NCBI GenBank assembly: GCA_031553835.1
Contig: JAVBKX010000003.1
Location: 45,845 to 109,844 of the forward strand
DNA: 64,000 nt
From: JAVBKX01 sp031553835
GTDB lineage: Bacteria > Bacteroidota > Bacteroidia > Bacteroidales > Azobacteroidaceae
Reading direction: 5' to 3'
The notes under the pieces were generated by a model. It was not told the origin of the DNA and did not search any database. It saw only the letters and a list, made by a program, of their open reading frames with translations. Shown here one piece after another: positions 27,230 to 36,400 of the stretch; within the stretch, counting starts at the first letter, position 1; each line of letters begins with the position of its first letter. The position numbers were made by a program, and so were the translations under genes.

Positions 27230-27690
27230 ATCACTATTCCTCCTATTATTTCTTTGGTTTTTTTTATCTGCTTTTCAAATTCAGGAAAATCATCATTGTG
27301 ACTTCTTATGTATCCTAATGCCGCGTCAATTAATGGTTCTGCAATCATCAAGGAACTTTGCCTTAATGTATCTCTCTGTCTGTCTGTAGCAGCTTTTGAA
27401 AAGTCATTTTGAGGTAAAAACGCCCCCATATTAGACATTTGAATCGACATGTTTGGCTCTGCCAAATAGCGCACATAAAAAGCTAAAGGCGGCTTTATAT
27501 AATCGCTCACAAAATCAGCATATTCACCCTCCAGGAATTTGCCATACAAGCCGCAAAAAGTTTCTTTCAAATACTTTTCCTGAGCCGACCGGATGACAGA
27601 ATCTAAAATCCGATCGGTTTTTATGTTTTCCTCACCAATAAAGGCGAGATCAATTACTTCTTGCACTGTTATCAGTAGTGGTATTGCCAT
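27226..27690 (-). CDS. Head-tail connector-type protein
   Basis: A 154-residue, mainly helical protein (ITVQEVIDLAFIGEENIKTD at the N-terminus) resembling the DUF6712-type adaptors of Bacteroides phages. It overlaps the portal gene by 41 nt, the usual place for a gp6-like connector, and ends in an ATGA overlap with the fibre gene. The assignment rests on context and fold type. Confidence 0.6.
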   Translation of the reverse strand: MAIPLLITVQEVIDLAFIGEENIKTDRILDSVIRSAQEKYLKETFCGLYGKFLEGEYADFVSDYIKPPLAFYVRYLAEPNMSIQMSNMGAFLPQNDFSKAATDRQRDTLRQSSLMIAEPLIDAALGYIRSHNDDFPEFEKQIKKTKEIIGGIVI

Positions 27691-28900
27691 TTTTATTCAA
27701 ATTAGCTAAGTACATCTGTTGATTATGGTCTTTTTCATCATATTCCAATCCATCTGCTTTCCTAGCTTCCCATACTTTCATATATCCCGGCTTCGTTTCA
27801 ATCGGCGGACGGTTTACGAACTGAAGGGATGATGTGTCTATTTTCAGAATTGCTTCAATTGCAGCTTTTATAGGAGTTATAAAACGCTCCTGATTATTCA
27901 AAATAATGGTTGACATTGCAACCTGATATTCATTCAGAATACGATCGGCATTAAATCCGGTTGAATAATCTAATCCGGACAATGTTCTAAACCAGGAATG
28001 AGCCACTACAATATCATTGCTACTTTGCTCATGCAGGCTTTTCCAGTCCCCTTCATTTGTAGATTGTATTGGAGTGAATTTTGATCCGCGCCCCTCTTCA
28101 ACCATATTTTTAACCAGAAACAGAACTTGTCCGGGTTTTCCGGCAAATTTCTTTTCGCATATATTTTTTAACTCTTTCGCTTCATCGTCATCCGAATCTG
28201 CGTCTATTTCTAATACTCCGGAAAATTGAAAGGAGTTGTCAAGGCGAGAAATATTCCATTTGTCCGTCTTATACGCTATAGCTGCAACGTTAAGGCCTGC
28301 GATGTAATCAGGAATACCATAGTTTTCAAACATTGGCTCGTAATCAATATATCGAATCATTGATCGCAGACAGCCGTCCTCTTCCTTGAAGTTCGGGAAT
28401 AATGGAATTGTTTTTACTTTATTCTTATTGTAGTATGACCAATCAGGGGCCAAAATGATTTCTGATTTATCTTTTGATAGTCGGCATTTTGTCGAGTCCT
28501 GATGGAAAAATGAAAGGAAATTTGCCTTTCTGTTTGTTACCACTTCAATATATCCATTACCAGTCAAAAGGTAATCATAAACAGAATTACGAAGCATATT
28601 ACGCAGATTCTCATCCTTGTTATTCACATGATTGATGAAGTTTTGCAATTCTTTATCTTTTTCTCCGCATGAAAAACCTTTTCCGGAAACATAATCGGCT
28701 TTGTCATTTAAGATACGCCGATGAGCAGAAGAGCTGCGAGAAAGCACAGCGAGGGCGTATGGAAACATGTTATCGCTTCCAAAGCTCCAGTAATCATTGG
28801 TATTTGAATCTATCGAACTGATATTTATTCCCCTTATTAAAGGTTGATCAGCCTGATTAATTACCGTTGCCTGTGTCCGCATCTTCTTGTTTTCCGTCAT
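27650..28900 (-). CDS. Portal protein
   Basis: A 416-residue protein with portal-family features: an N-terminal segment FPYALAVLSRSSSAHRRILNDKADYVSG, the YDYLLTGNGYIEVV strand, WFRTLSGLDYSTGFNADRIL and a C-terminal helical region. It forms the dodecameric ring for DNA entry and tail attachment. Unlike most phages, it is transcribed after the capsid gene, not before. A strong hairpin terminator lies upstream, between it and the tail/capsid genes. Confidence 0.82.
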   Translation of the reverse strand: MTENKKMRTQATVINQADQPLIRGINISSIDSNTNDYWSFGSDNMFPYALAVLSRSSSAHRRILNDKADYVSGKGFSCGEKDKELQNFINHVNNKDENLRNMLRNSVYDYLLTGNGYIEVVTNRKANFLSFFHQDSTKCRLSKDKSEIILAPDWSYYNKNKVKTIPLFPNFKEEDGCLRSMIRYIDYEPMFENYGIPDYIAGLNVAAIAYKTDKWNISRLDNSFQFSGVLEIDADSDDDEAKELKNICEKKFAGKPGQVLFLVKNMVEEGRGSKFTPIQSTNEGDWKSLHEQSSNDIVVAHSWFRTLSGLDYSTGFNADRILNEYQVAMSTIILNNQERFITPIKAAIEAILKIDTSSLQFVNRPPIETKPGYMKVWEARKADGLEYDEKDHNQQMYLANLNKNGNTTTDNSARSN

Positions 28901-29069
28901 TTTTTATGATTGCCTCGTGTTTGACCACTTCGTATAAATAACCTAAGTCTTTTTGCGATAAATTATCATCAAGGACAAATCGCCCTCCCTCTTCACGCGT
29001 GTATGTCGGAGGAATAGTCCCAACAACACATCCTTTGAATTTTTCTATTATTTCGTATTTTTTTGCCAT
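28857..29069 (-). CDS. Small phage protein upstream of portal
   Basis: This 70-residue protein (AKKYEIIEKFKGCVVGTIPP) overlaps the portal start by 44 nt. It has a short beta/alpha layout with no known motif. It is the first gene after the internal terminator at 29085-29110. Confidence 0.6.
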   Translation of the reverse strand: MAKKYEIIEKFKGCVVGTIPPTYTREEGGRFVLDDNLSQKDLGYLYEVVKHEAIIKNDGKQEDADTGNGN

Positions 29070-29084
29070 GATTTTAAGATAAAA

Positions 29085-29110
29085 AGGCAGACAGGAAAAC
29101 CCGCCTGCCT
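29085..29110 (-). terminator. Intrinsic terminator inside the head module
   Basis: On the minus strand an 11-bp GC-rich stem (AGGCAGGCGGG with CCTGTCTGCCT, two G-U pairs) with a TTTT loop is followed by a T run. It would reduce transcription into portal after the highly needed capsid and 29139 proteins, setting dosage. Confidence 0.85.
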
Positions 29111-29138
29111 TTCGTTCAACAAATTAAAAAACAATGAA

Positions 29139-29669
29139 TTAAGTGGTAAGAGCAGTAACGGTTCCTGTGTATGTGTATGCCTTTTCTGTTGTTACGCACG
29201 TTAATGTGACAGTATCACCCGATTCGTCATTCAGGGCCTTTCCGGTTGTCCCTTCTGATCCACCGAATCTCAATGGCCGTTCGCCTTTCTGATCTTCGTT
29301 ATATCCGACATACCATTGATTCCCGGAATTGTCAATCACAACGCCTTCCATTCCACAATAAGAAGCATCTACCATTTCCATAATCGCCTTTGATACAACA
29401 GGATCCATTTTCCCGAGACGGAAAATTATTTCAGCGGTATTCATGAAGCTGCCATTTTCCATAGTGGCAGTTTCTTTGAATTCACATTGATCCTGATCAA
29501 AATCGTATTTTTTAAATGATTTGCCTGCGGCGTAAGTTACAGCCGTATATTTTCGACCATCTGCCACATCGAGAGTGTGCGCCGTTACATTTTTGCTTTC
29601 GTTCAAATAAAGAGAACGAACTCCGGATGATTTCTTTCCGCATGATTTTGAATAACCTGTTAAAGCCAT
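29139..29669 (-). CDS. Virion protein after the capsid (tail-tube or decoration candidate)
   Basis: The 176-residue protein starts MALTGYSKSCGKKSSGVRS and ends in regular strands (DTVTLTCVTTEKAYTYTG). It lies 12 bp after the capsid gene and before a terminator, so it should be made in large amounts, as tube or decoration proteins are. I cannot tell these two roles apart from sequence. Confidence 0.65.
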   Translation of the reverse strand: MALTGYSKSCGKKSSGVRSLYLNESKNVTAHTLDVADGRKYTAVTYAAGKSFKKYDFDQDQCEFKETATMENGSFMNTAEIIFRLGKMDPVVSKAIMEMVDASYCGMEGVVIDNSGNQWYVGYNEDQKGERPLRFGGSEGTTGKALNDESGDTVTLTCVTTEKAYTYTGTVTALTT

Positions 29670-29681
29670 AGTATAATTTTT

Positions 29682-30662
29682 TTATGCTGAAAAAGCAACA
29701 TTAATAACTTCCGGCAACAGGTAATCTGTACCCATCATAAAGATAGCGCGTTGACGGTTTTCCATTTCGTCCGGATTGTACCAAAACCGGATTTCAGAAT
29801 CACTTCCAGGGAAGTTCTTAGAGTTTACAGCCACGGCCAAATTTTGGCGAGGTGTCAAAATAGAGAATGATTGCGGCATATCTGTTAATGATGGCAAATA
29901 GCCTCCTAATCCAACAGGAATAATAGGAATACCATCGTAATAGTATTGCTTAATGCCGTTAATCATGGCAGAACGAGCGCTTTCAAGATTTGCAGCTGTC
30001 AACGTGTCCTGATAGTTGTAAATAACATCGTCAGTTACAAAATAAACAAGATCGCCCTTGAATTGCTTCAAGATTTCTTTCCCTTCACGGAATTGTTGTT
30101 TAAATAAACTTTCCGCTGCATCAACCCCAGCCATAGAAGGCATTGTGAATGCCTGAATATCTTCGTCTCCTGCTCCGGTATCGGCTTTGATTTTCTTAAT
30201 CAAACCGTCAATCGAATTAAAACCGGATGCACGTGTAGTATCGCCTAACCACATTTCAACACGAATGGCCTCTGCCAGAGCTTCGCGGAATAACTGCGTT
30301 TCTGCCTTTTCGATGTCAGAACCTTTCAGGTCGTCCAAATTTACTTCAGCAGAGTTGGTGATTAACTCATAAATCATTCCAAAATAATCAGAAGCAGAAT
30401 AGCCCATTTCTGATTTCACTTTTTGAAGAGTGATTTCTTTTTGATACTTGTCAGCAATAGATCCACCGTTCCATCCTTTGGCATATTTTTGTAAAATATC
30501 AACATTGCGTCTCCAGAAATTCAGGATCGTAGGAACAGGCATATTGTACATTACCTTGAGCCCAAGAGCTAATGCGCTTGGGCCGGTAAGCGCCGGCCGA
30601 AAGAAAATGCTTTCAAGCTCTTTTCCTGTATAATTTTTCGGGTTTGTGATTACTTTTCCCAT
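29682..30662 (-). CDS. Major capsid protein (candidate)
   Basis: A 326-residue protein just downstream of the protease/scaffold gene, with an N-terminal arm, a long central helix (AETQLFREALAEAIRVEMWL) and a C-terminal domain with FWYNPDEMENRQRAIFMMG. Position, size and cluster match an HK97-type coat protein. I do not see a diagnostic signature, so the call rests mainly on context. Confidence 0.72.
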   Translation of the reverse strand: MGKVITNPKNYTGKELESIFFRPALTGPSALALGLKVMYNMPVPTILNFWRRNVDILQKYAKGWNGGSIADKYQKEITLQKVKSEMGYSASDYFGMIYELITNSAEVNLDDLKGSDIEKAETQLFREALAEAIRVEMWLGDTTRASGFNSIDGLIKKIKADTGAGDEDIQAFTMPSMAGVDAAESLFKQQFREGKEILKQFKGDLVYFVTDDVIYNYQDTLTAANLESARSAMINGIKQYYYDGIPIIPVGLGGYLPSLTDMPQSFSILTPRQNLAVAVNSKNFPGSDSEIRFWYNPDEMENRQRAIFMMGTDYLLPEVINVAFSA

Positions 30663-30665
30663 ATC

Positions 30666-31733
30666 TTAGCAGTCTTTAAAATTTTGTACATCTTCTTCGT
30701 ATGCCTTTTGATTTTCGGTTTTCTTTCCATCATCAATCAGGCTCGGATCCTCCTTTGGATCTGTCTTAGTAGGATCGGCTTTTGCTTTGGCCAAATCACC
30801 TTCAAGTCTGGACACCTTATCTTTTAGGCTTTGAATTTCAGTGTCTTTCTTTGCGTTGTCATTTTTCAGGTTCACAATCTCATTTGCCTGATTGATGTTT
30901 TGCGTGTCCAGTTCGGTACACTTGTCATTCAACGTCTGCAAGTTTTCGATTGTGAGCTCTTTTTCCTCGTCGGCATTCCAGCCGAAAAGGTTTTGGATGA
31001 ATTTCCATCCATTGAGAACTTTCACTTTCATTTGTTCAATCGAATTTGAATTATTATTACTAACTTCTTTGATGATCTTATTTTCGGGAATGACAGGAAG
31101 CTTCATATCAGATATGAAAGATGAGTCGATATTCGAAGTAGAAACTAAATTCACAACCTCATCGGCTAACTTTGCCTGTAAAGCTTCATCAGGAGAAAGC
31201 CATTCTCCATGACCATTTGCCCGAGACATTATTTCTGTATAAAATTCTTTTGTTTCTCCAGAGCGTGACGAATAAAGAGAGGAAATGCGATCATCTGACT
31301 TTTCGAGTACGCTAATTGTCTCTTTAATATCATTTGTATTGCCACTAGCCCATGATGAGGTCTGGTGTATTAGGTAAAGTGAATTGGAAGAAATTTTACG
31401 GGTATTTCCGGCTTGATGAATAATCGTAGCTGCGCTAGCCGTATATCCATATGATACAGTAAGAATTTCAGCGTTAAGCTCTACGAGCGTATCATGAATC
31501 AAAAAAGCATCATCAGTATTACCTCCAATAGAGCGGATATTTACTGTCACTTTCTTTGCGGATACTTTTCTGATATTTTCTATCTGACTTTTGAATTTGT
31601 CGTAGGTCGCAACACGATCTTCTGGATTATCAAATTGCCACCACTCAGGAATACCAATGATACCCTCAATGTCAATTACAGCCTCAGAAGATTCAGCTTT
31701 GTTAATTACTGATATTGTACCTAATTGCTTCAT
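30666..31733 (-). CDS. ClpP-type prohead protease fused to a scaffold-like tail
   Basis: A 355-residue two-part protein. Residues 1-200 are a ClpP/S49-like serine protease: the Gly-rich strand VNIRSIGGNTDDAF, nucleophile Ser in YTASAATII, His in LYLIHQTSS and Asp in KLADEV. Residues about 225-340 are a coiled coil with heptads, then a charged end. Protease-scaffold fusions shape the prohead, digest the scaffold and then themselves. It lies directly before the capsid gene. Confidence 0.87.
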   Translation of the reverse strand: MKQLGTISVINKAESSEAVIDIEGIIGIPEWWQFDNPEDRVATYDKFKSQIENIRKVSAKKVTVNIRSIGGNTDDAFLIHDTLVELNAEILTVSYGYTASAATIIHQAGNTRKISSNSLYLIHQTSSWASGNTNDIKETISVLEKSDDRISSLYSSRSGETKEFYTEIMSRANGHGEWLSPDEALQAKLADEVVNLVSTSNIDSSFISDMKLPVIPENKIIKEVSNNNSNSIEQMKVKVLNGWKFIQNLFGWNADEEKELTIENLQTLNDKCTELDTQNINQANEIVNLKNDNAKKDTEIQSLKDKVSRLEGDLAKAKADPTKTDPKEDPSLIDDGKKTENQKAYEEDVQNFKDC

Positions 31734-31817
31734 CTGAAAATTATTTGAAGCAAAGGTATTTAGGAAGGGTTTTAAAAGAAAGGGAAAGTGTCCTACAAGT
31801 TTTGGATAAAATAAAAA

Positions 31818-31839
31818 AAACCATCAAAATTGATGGTTT
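31818..31839 (-). terminator. Terminator after the DUF4468-like gene
   Basis: AAACCATCA and TGATGGTTT form a stem with a tight AAAT loop, and a run of T follows on the minus strand. It lies 25 bp after the stop of the exported cargo gene. Confidence 0.8.
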
Positions 31840-31863
31840 GTAAATTATTTTGAGAATTTATTT

Positions 31864-32463
31864 TTACCAATCTTCCTTTTCTATTGATAATGAACCTTCT
31901 TTCAAAGATTTTTCAACAGAATCAATTGTTGCATTCATCAGTGCAACTAATTGTATAAGCGCTTCGGACTGTTTTCCTTTGTCAAATTTTCTCTTGTCAG
32001 TTATTGGGGCATATTCTGTTATTAGATAATCTGATCTACTTGTTCCTTTTGTATCAGCTGCAGTTATCATTTCTGATACAGAGCACACAACGCGAACTCT
32101 TCCATCTTTTATGTCTATTCTCAATATATGATACGCGCTAAAATATACACTTGATATCATGAATGTTGTTCCATAAAAATCAGAGTAATACCCCCTCCCT
32201 ATTACGACTCCGGACTCTTTATCGTCCGTCTGCAAGACTGATTTTGAATTTTTATAAGTCCTTGCAAAATAATTCTTTACCTTAGAATAAATCTCATCTT
32301 TTGTCCCCGGAATATCCTCAATAACCCTTGATGCAACAATATTGTTTCCATCAATACTAAACAGTCCGGATTCTTCCATGTTTTTAATTTTTTGCTTTGT
32401 TTCTTCTGATTGTCCAAAACAAATAACAGGCACAAGCAATAACAATAATAATAACTTTCTCAT
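31864..32463 (-). CDS. Exported DUF4468-like protein (prophage cargo)
   Basis: The 199-residue protein has a clear signal peptide (MRKLLLLLLLVPVICFGQ) and then a mixed alpha/beta domain (DEIYSKVKNYFARTYKNSKS; VVCSVSEMI) that resembles the DUF4468 family found in Bacteroidetes. It is exported, so it is unlikely to be a virion protein. With the lipoprotein gene next to it, it forms a cargo insert in the late operon, bounded by terminators on both sides. Confidence 0.65.
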   Translation of the reverse strand: MRKLLLLLLLVPVICFGQSEETKQKIKNMEESGLFSIDGNNIVASRVIEDIPGTKDEIYSKVKNYFARTYKNSKSVLQTDDKESGVVIGRGYYSDFYGTTFMISSVYFSAYHILRIDIKDGRVRVVCSVSEMITAADTKGTSRSDYLITEYAPITDKRKFDKGKQSEALIQLVALMNATIDSVEKSLKEGSLSIEKEDW

Positions 32464-32492
32464 AACATTAAATATTAAATTAATAATTGAGT

Positions 32493-32957
32493 TTATCTTA
32501 TTCGTGAATATACTGAGTAAGATTCTCTAATTTTCAATGTGTCAAAAACAATTCGATCGCCATCAATAAAAGCAAGATTTGATATATCTTCTTTACTGAT
32601 TAAATACAGGCTGTCATTTTCTATTTTATAGTTTTTGTATAATAGTATAGTGTCTGATCGAAATAGTTTTACAAATCCTCCATTTACCTCATAATTATAC
32701 ATAAGAGAATCTTTTTTTGAATAGAAAACCTTATAAGTTCCATCGTCTAAATAACAACACTTAAATCGGTTGTATTGGTAGGATATCTCAATAACCCAAG
32801 GAGTAAAAGTATTATCAATAAACATTAATCTTGATTTGACATATTCTGGCATCCATTCTCCAAATATTCTAACATCATCAGATATTGCATAGTTTTCCTC
32901 CTTCTCACACGCCACCATCACCGGCAGCAAAAACAGCAGTAGTAGTAATTTCTTCAT
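32493..32957 (-). CDS. Lipoprotein of unknown function (prophage cargo)
   Basis: The ATG at 32957 gives a lipoprotein signal with lipobox LPVMVAC, followed by E-K-E-E-N, consistent with surface export in Bacteroidetes. The mature part is beta-rich with many Tyr/Asp (FKCCYLDDGTYKVFYSKKD). Superinfection exclusion and surface change are typical jobs of prophage lipoproteins, but no family is recognised. It is flanked by the DUF4468-like gene, 29 bp away. Confidence 0.7.
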   Translation of the reverse strand: MKKLLLLLFLLPVMVACEKEENYAISDDVRIFGEWMPEYVKSRLMFIDNTFTPWVIEISYQYNRFKCCYLDDGTYKVFYSKKDSLMYNYEVNGGFVKLFRSDTILLYKNYKIENDSLYLISKEDISNLAFIDGDRIVFDTLKIRESYSVYSRIR

Positions 32958-33001
32958 GATAATTTGCATTTATTGGACAAATATACATTTAAAAACTAAA
33001 A

Positions 33002-33024
33002 AATCCCGATTTTTGGTCGGGATT
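33002..33024 (-). terminator. Terminator upstream of the cargo genes
   Basis: AATCCCGA and TCGGGATT pair across a 7-nt loop, followed on the minus strand by TTTTTTAG. It closes the tape-measure transcript before the lipoprotein gene, which must then have its own promoter or be reached by read-through. Confidence 0.8.
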
Positions 33025-33043
33025 GTAATTAATTATAAAATAA

Positions 33044-33196
33044 TCATTGATTAATATTTGGATCATGCTTATCCACCTTGTCCGGACTAATTCCATGTTC
33101 TTTAAAAAATCTATCCCGGATTAATACTGCTGCAACTCTCATATAAGATGTAAAAACTTCACCATTGTTATATGCATGTATTTTTATTTTATTCAT
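33044..33196 (-). CDS. Small phage protein (50 residues)
   Basis: An ATG at 33196 opens a 50-residue frame (MNKIKIHAYNNGEVFTSYMR) ending at a TGA at 33044, followed by a terminator 20 bp on. The product is basic. It is too short for family recognition, but spacing to both neighbours supports a gene. Confidence 0.5.
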   Translation of the reverse strand: MNKIKIHAYNNGEVFTSYMRVAAVLIRDRFFKEHGISPDKVDKHDPNINQ

Positions 33197-33222
33197 AAAC
33201 GCAACAGAACATGGGGTGTACG

Positions 33223-33489
33223 TTAAATATTTACATCTCTAAAATAATACATTATCTTTTCAATGTACTTGTAGGAGCAGGCCATATCCTCCGCTACCAA
33301 TCTCATTGCCTCTCTCTTTCCGCATCCTCTCTTGAAGCAATCCTCTACAAGGTGTCTGATTAGTGCTATTTTGCAAAACCTAAAGTCGACAACTCTTGAG
33401 TTAATAAGTGCAAAGATAGTTTTTTCATCCAATTCCGGATGTTTTTCTCTGTAAATTTCAACGAATTTCTTTTCAATTGATGTTATCAT
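33223..33489 (-). CDS. Small helical phage protein after the tape measure
   Basis: An 88-residue, Cys- and Arg-containing helical protein (RHLVEDCFKRGCGKREAMRL) whose start overlaps the tape-measure stop as ATGA. Coupled translation suggests a tail or assembly job. It has no known motif. Confidence 0.6.
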   Translation of the reverse strand: MITSIEKKFVEIYREKHPELDEKTIFALINSRVVDFRFCKIALIRHLVEDCFKRGCGKREAMRLVAEDMACSYKYIEKIMYYFRDVNI

Positions 33490-36400
33490 AGCAAATCTGA
33501 TTGGGTTACTGTTGCCTTTACTGTGTCGTCCGTATCTTGAATATCAGTTTGAGTCACATAGATTTTTAACGCTTTAATCTTGGCATCCATTTTTTTATCA
33601 ATATAATCTATCATTTCGGCATCAGACAGTGTTTGTTTGATTTTCTTGGCCGCAGATCTCTCCGGACTTTCAGGTATTGGAGCAGAATACCACGGACCCA
33701 TATCAACTTTACCACCGGAAGCAAATCCGGGAACGCCAATTGATCTGAAAACAGAATCACCACCTAATCTCTTTTGTTGTTCTTCATTGAGAATAACTTC
33801 ACCCTTTCTAACAGTAGCTAAGATGTTATCTCCATTTGAAAGAGTTTTGATATTCGGATTATAGCGGATCTTTCCATTAGGGAGTTTTTCGAGTGCTTTT
33901 CCTCCTTCCGCAAATTGTTGAGCATTGATTTGAGCAATATTTAATGCTGTTGTTGCAACAAGAGCACCGGAAAGAATTGCGCCTGTGACAACATTAATGC
34001 CGACCTGTGACCAAATGCGAACCAAACCCAAAGCCATTTCCATGAGCGCCTGCTTTCTCTTTATGTCTTTTTCTTTCTCAAAGGCTTTGCGCTCTGCCGC
34101 TTCTTTTTCTGCTTTGTATTTGTCGTCGATAGCCTTTTTGTTTCGCTCATAGGCTTCTTCGGACATGATGCCTTTTTTCTTTCGTTGTTCTAATGCTGAA
34201 AGGTCTTTTTCTTTGGCTTTATCTATGCGTTTGGTTTCTCTTTCGAGTCTCTGTTGATTACGCTCCAGCTCTATATTAGCGATGGTGTTTGAAATATCCT
34301 GAGCTAACTGAATGGCTTTGTCTGTAAGTAATTCGACATTCTCATCATCTAATCCGAGCATCTTGGCAAGAGGGGTAGTACGTTTTGCTTCTTCAGCAAA
34401 TACGCCTATCTCGTCAAACAGCTCTTTGAGCTTCTTTTTGATTGCATCTGCCTCTTCTATACCTAATTCTCCATTGGCGAGCCTTAGTTCATATTCTTTT
34501 TTGAGGATCGCATACCTGTCTTGTGCATTGGCGAGTTCAAGATCGACCAAGGCTTTCTCTCGCTTTGTCTGATCGGAGATGGTAGCGTTGATAATGTCTT
34601 TTTCGGCCTGATACGCGACTTGAAGTTTTTCGAGTTCTTTTTGTGCACCTTCTGTCAATGCCTGATCCTGGAGTTTTCGTTTTTCGTCAATGACGGCTCG
34701 CACAAGCTCCAAATCTTTCTGGCTATAATCTTTTGATAGCGATAATCTTTCTTCAAATGATTGTAATTCTTCAAGCGATTGGTTTTTCAATAACCGCCTG
34801 CGTTCTTCGCCGGCCCCATTCAATATGTTTTGCTCTTGATCGGCAACTTCCTTAAATAGGGCGATTCGCTGCCTTTCGAGTTCCGCCCATTGTTCGGGAT
34901 TAGCTCCTTTTTGAGCCTCTTCTATCGCATCTCTCCTATCTCTTAATGTTTTGTAAAGCTGGTTTATTTCCTTTTTATCTCCCTGTTCCTGTAATTTTAG
35001 TTTCTTTTCAATGGAATCAACCTCAGCCTCAATTTCAAGACGTTCGCTCTCCTGTTGCAGAGCAATGATTGTTTCATTGTTTTTCTTGATTACATCAGCG
35101 CGTTTATTGGCGGCGTTTTCTTCAGTATTATTATCGCTTTTTTCGGATGATGGCTTCTGTCCTGTGAGAGTTTCAAGTGCTTTTTGAGCATCCTGCAGCT
35201 CTTTTGTTTTTTCTTCAATGGCTAATTTTATATCAGAAGACTGTTCTTTTCCGTTTCTTAAATCGGATATTGATTGTTTTAATTCTTGGATTTTCTTCTT
35301 TGTATTTTCAACTTCTTTGGAAATATCTTGTGTTTTAACAGGAATGTCAGAAAATTCCTGACTTGTTTTTTGAATCTCTGAATTTATTTCTTTAATCGCT
35401 TCGTCGGTGTTACTTAACTCTTTCTTTGCACTATCTGCAAATGATTGTAATTGTCCAGCCATTAATCCTCTTGAAGCAGTAGCATAAGCAGGTTCTCCAA
35501 TCACAGTTGTATTTGCAGATTGTTTTGCAGAGTCAGCTTTGGCTTGCTTTTCATTGTATATTTTTTCCTGCTTCCTTTTATCTCTATATAGTTGTTCTAG
35601 CTCCTCCTGTGCTGCTTTTAACCTGATTTGTTTTTCGAAAGCAACTAAATATAGATCAATAGCCTTCGTATTATTATTTATAATTTGACCCTCTTTTGTT
35701 ATTTCTGCATTATATCCTGGTATTATGTCTTTTAATTCTTTTAGCGCTTCATTCCTTTTATCAAGTGATATTTTTTCATTATTGAGTGTTTCTATTAACA
35801 CATCAATCTTTGCTTTGCTTTTTCCATATTCTTCATCTACTTTTTGCGTTATATTTAAATTTGATTGTTGAGCCTTAGTCAATTCGGTTGTTTTATTTTT
35901 CAACAAAATAACCGCGCCAGCAAGTGCGGTTATCGTAAATAATACAATTCCTGCTGGATTTGATAACAATTCCACTTTGAACGTCTTAAACGCTATTGTG
36001 GCAGCTTTTGTGTTTCTTGTCAATAGTAATTTGGCGGCAGCAAGTAAGTGAGTCGATGCAGTTGCTTTTCCTTGGGCTACCGTTTGCTCATAAGTTGCAA
36101 GCGTTTCGGCTGCTGTGGCTACTCTGTTTTCTTTACTTAACAACAATTTTAATTTTCCAGCAACAATATATGAATATGTAGCCAAAGTAAGCACTCCAAG
36201 TGCTTTTATAAATATCCAAATTGCTTCCGCATTCTTCAATATCCATTGCAAAGCCTCTTTTCCTTCTTCTGCCAATGGAGAGAGAAAAGAAGCGATTCTC
36301 TTTGTAGCTTGATCTCGAAGATTCTGCCATGTAGCAGTAAGTTGTCCGGCTTTTTCTTTGGCAATATCCGTGTCGTCTCCAAATTTATTCATCCGTTCAT

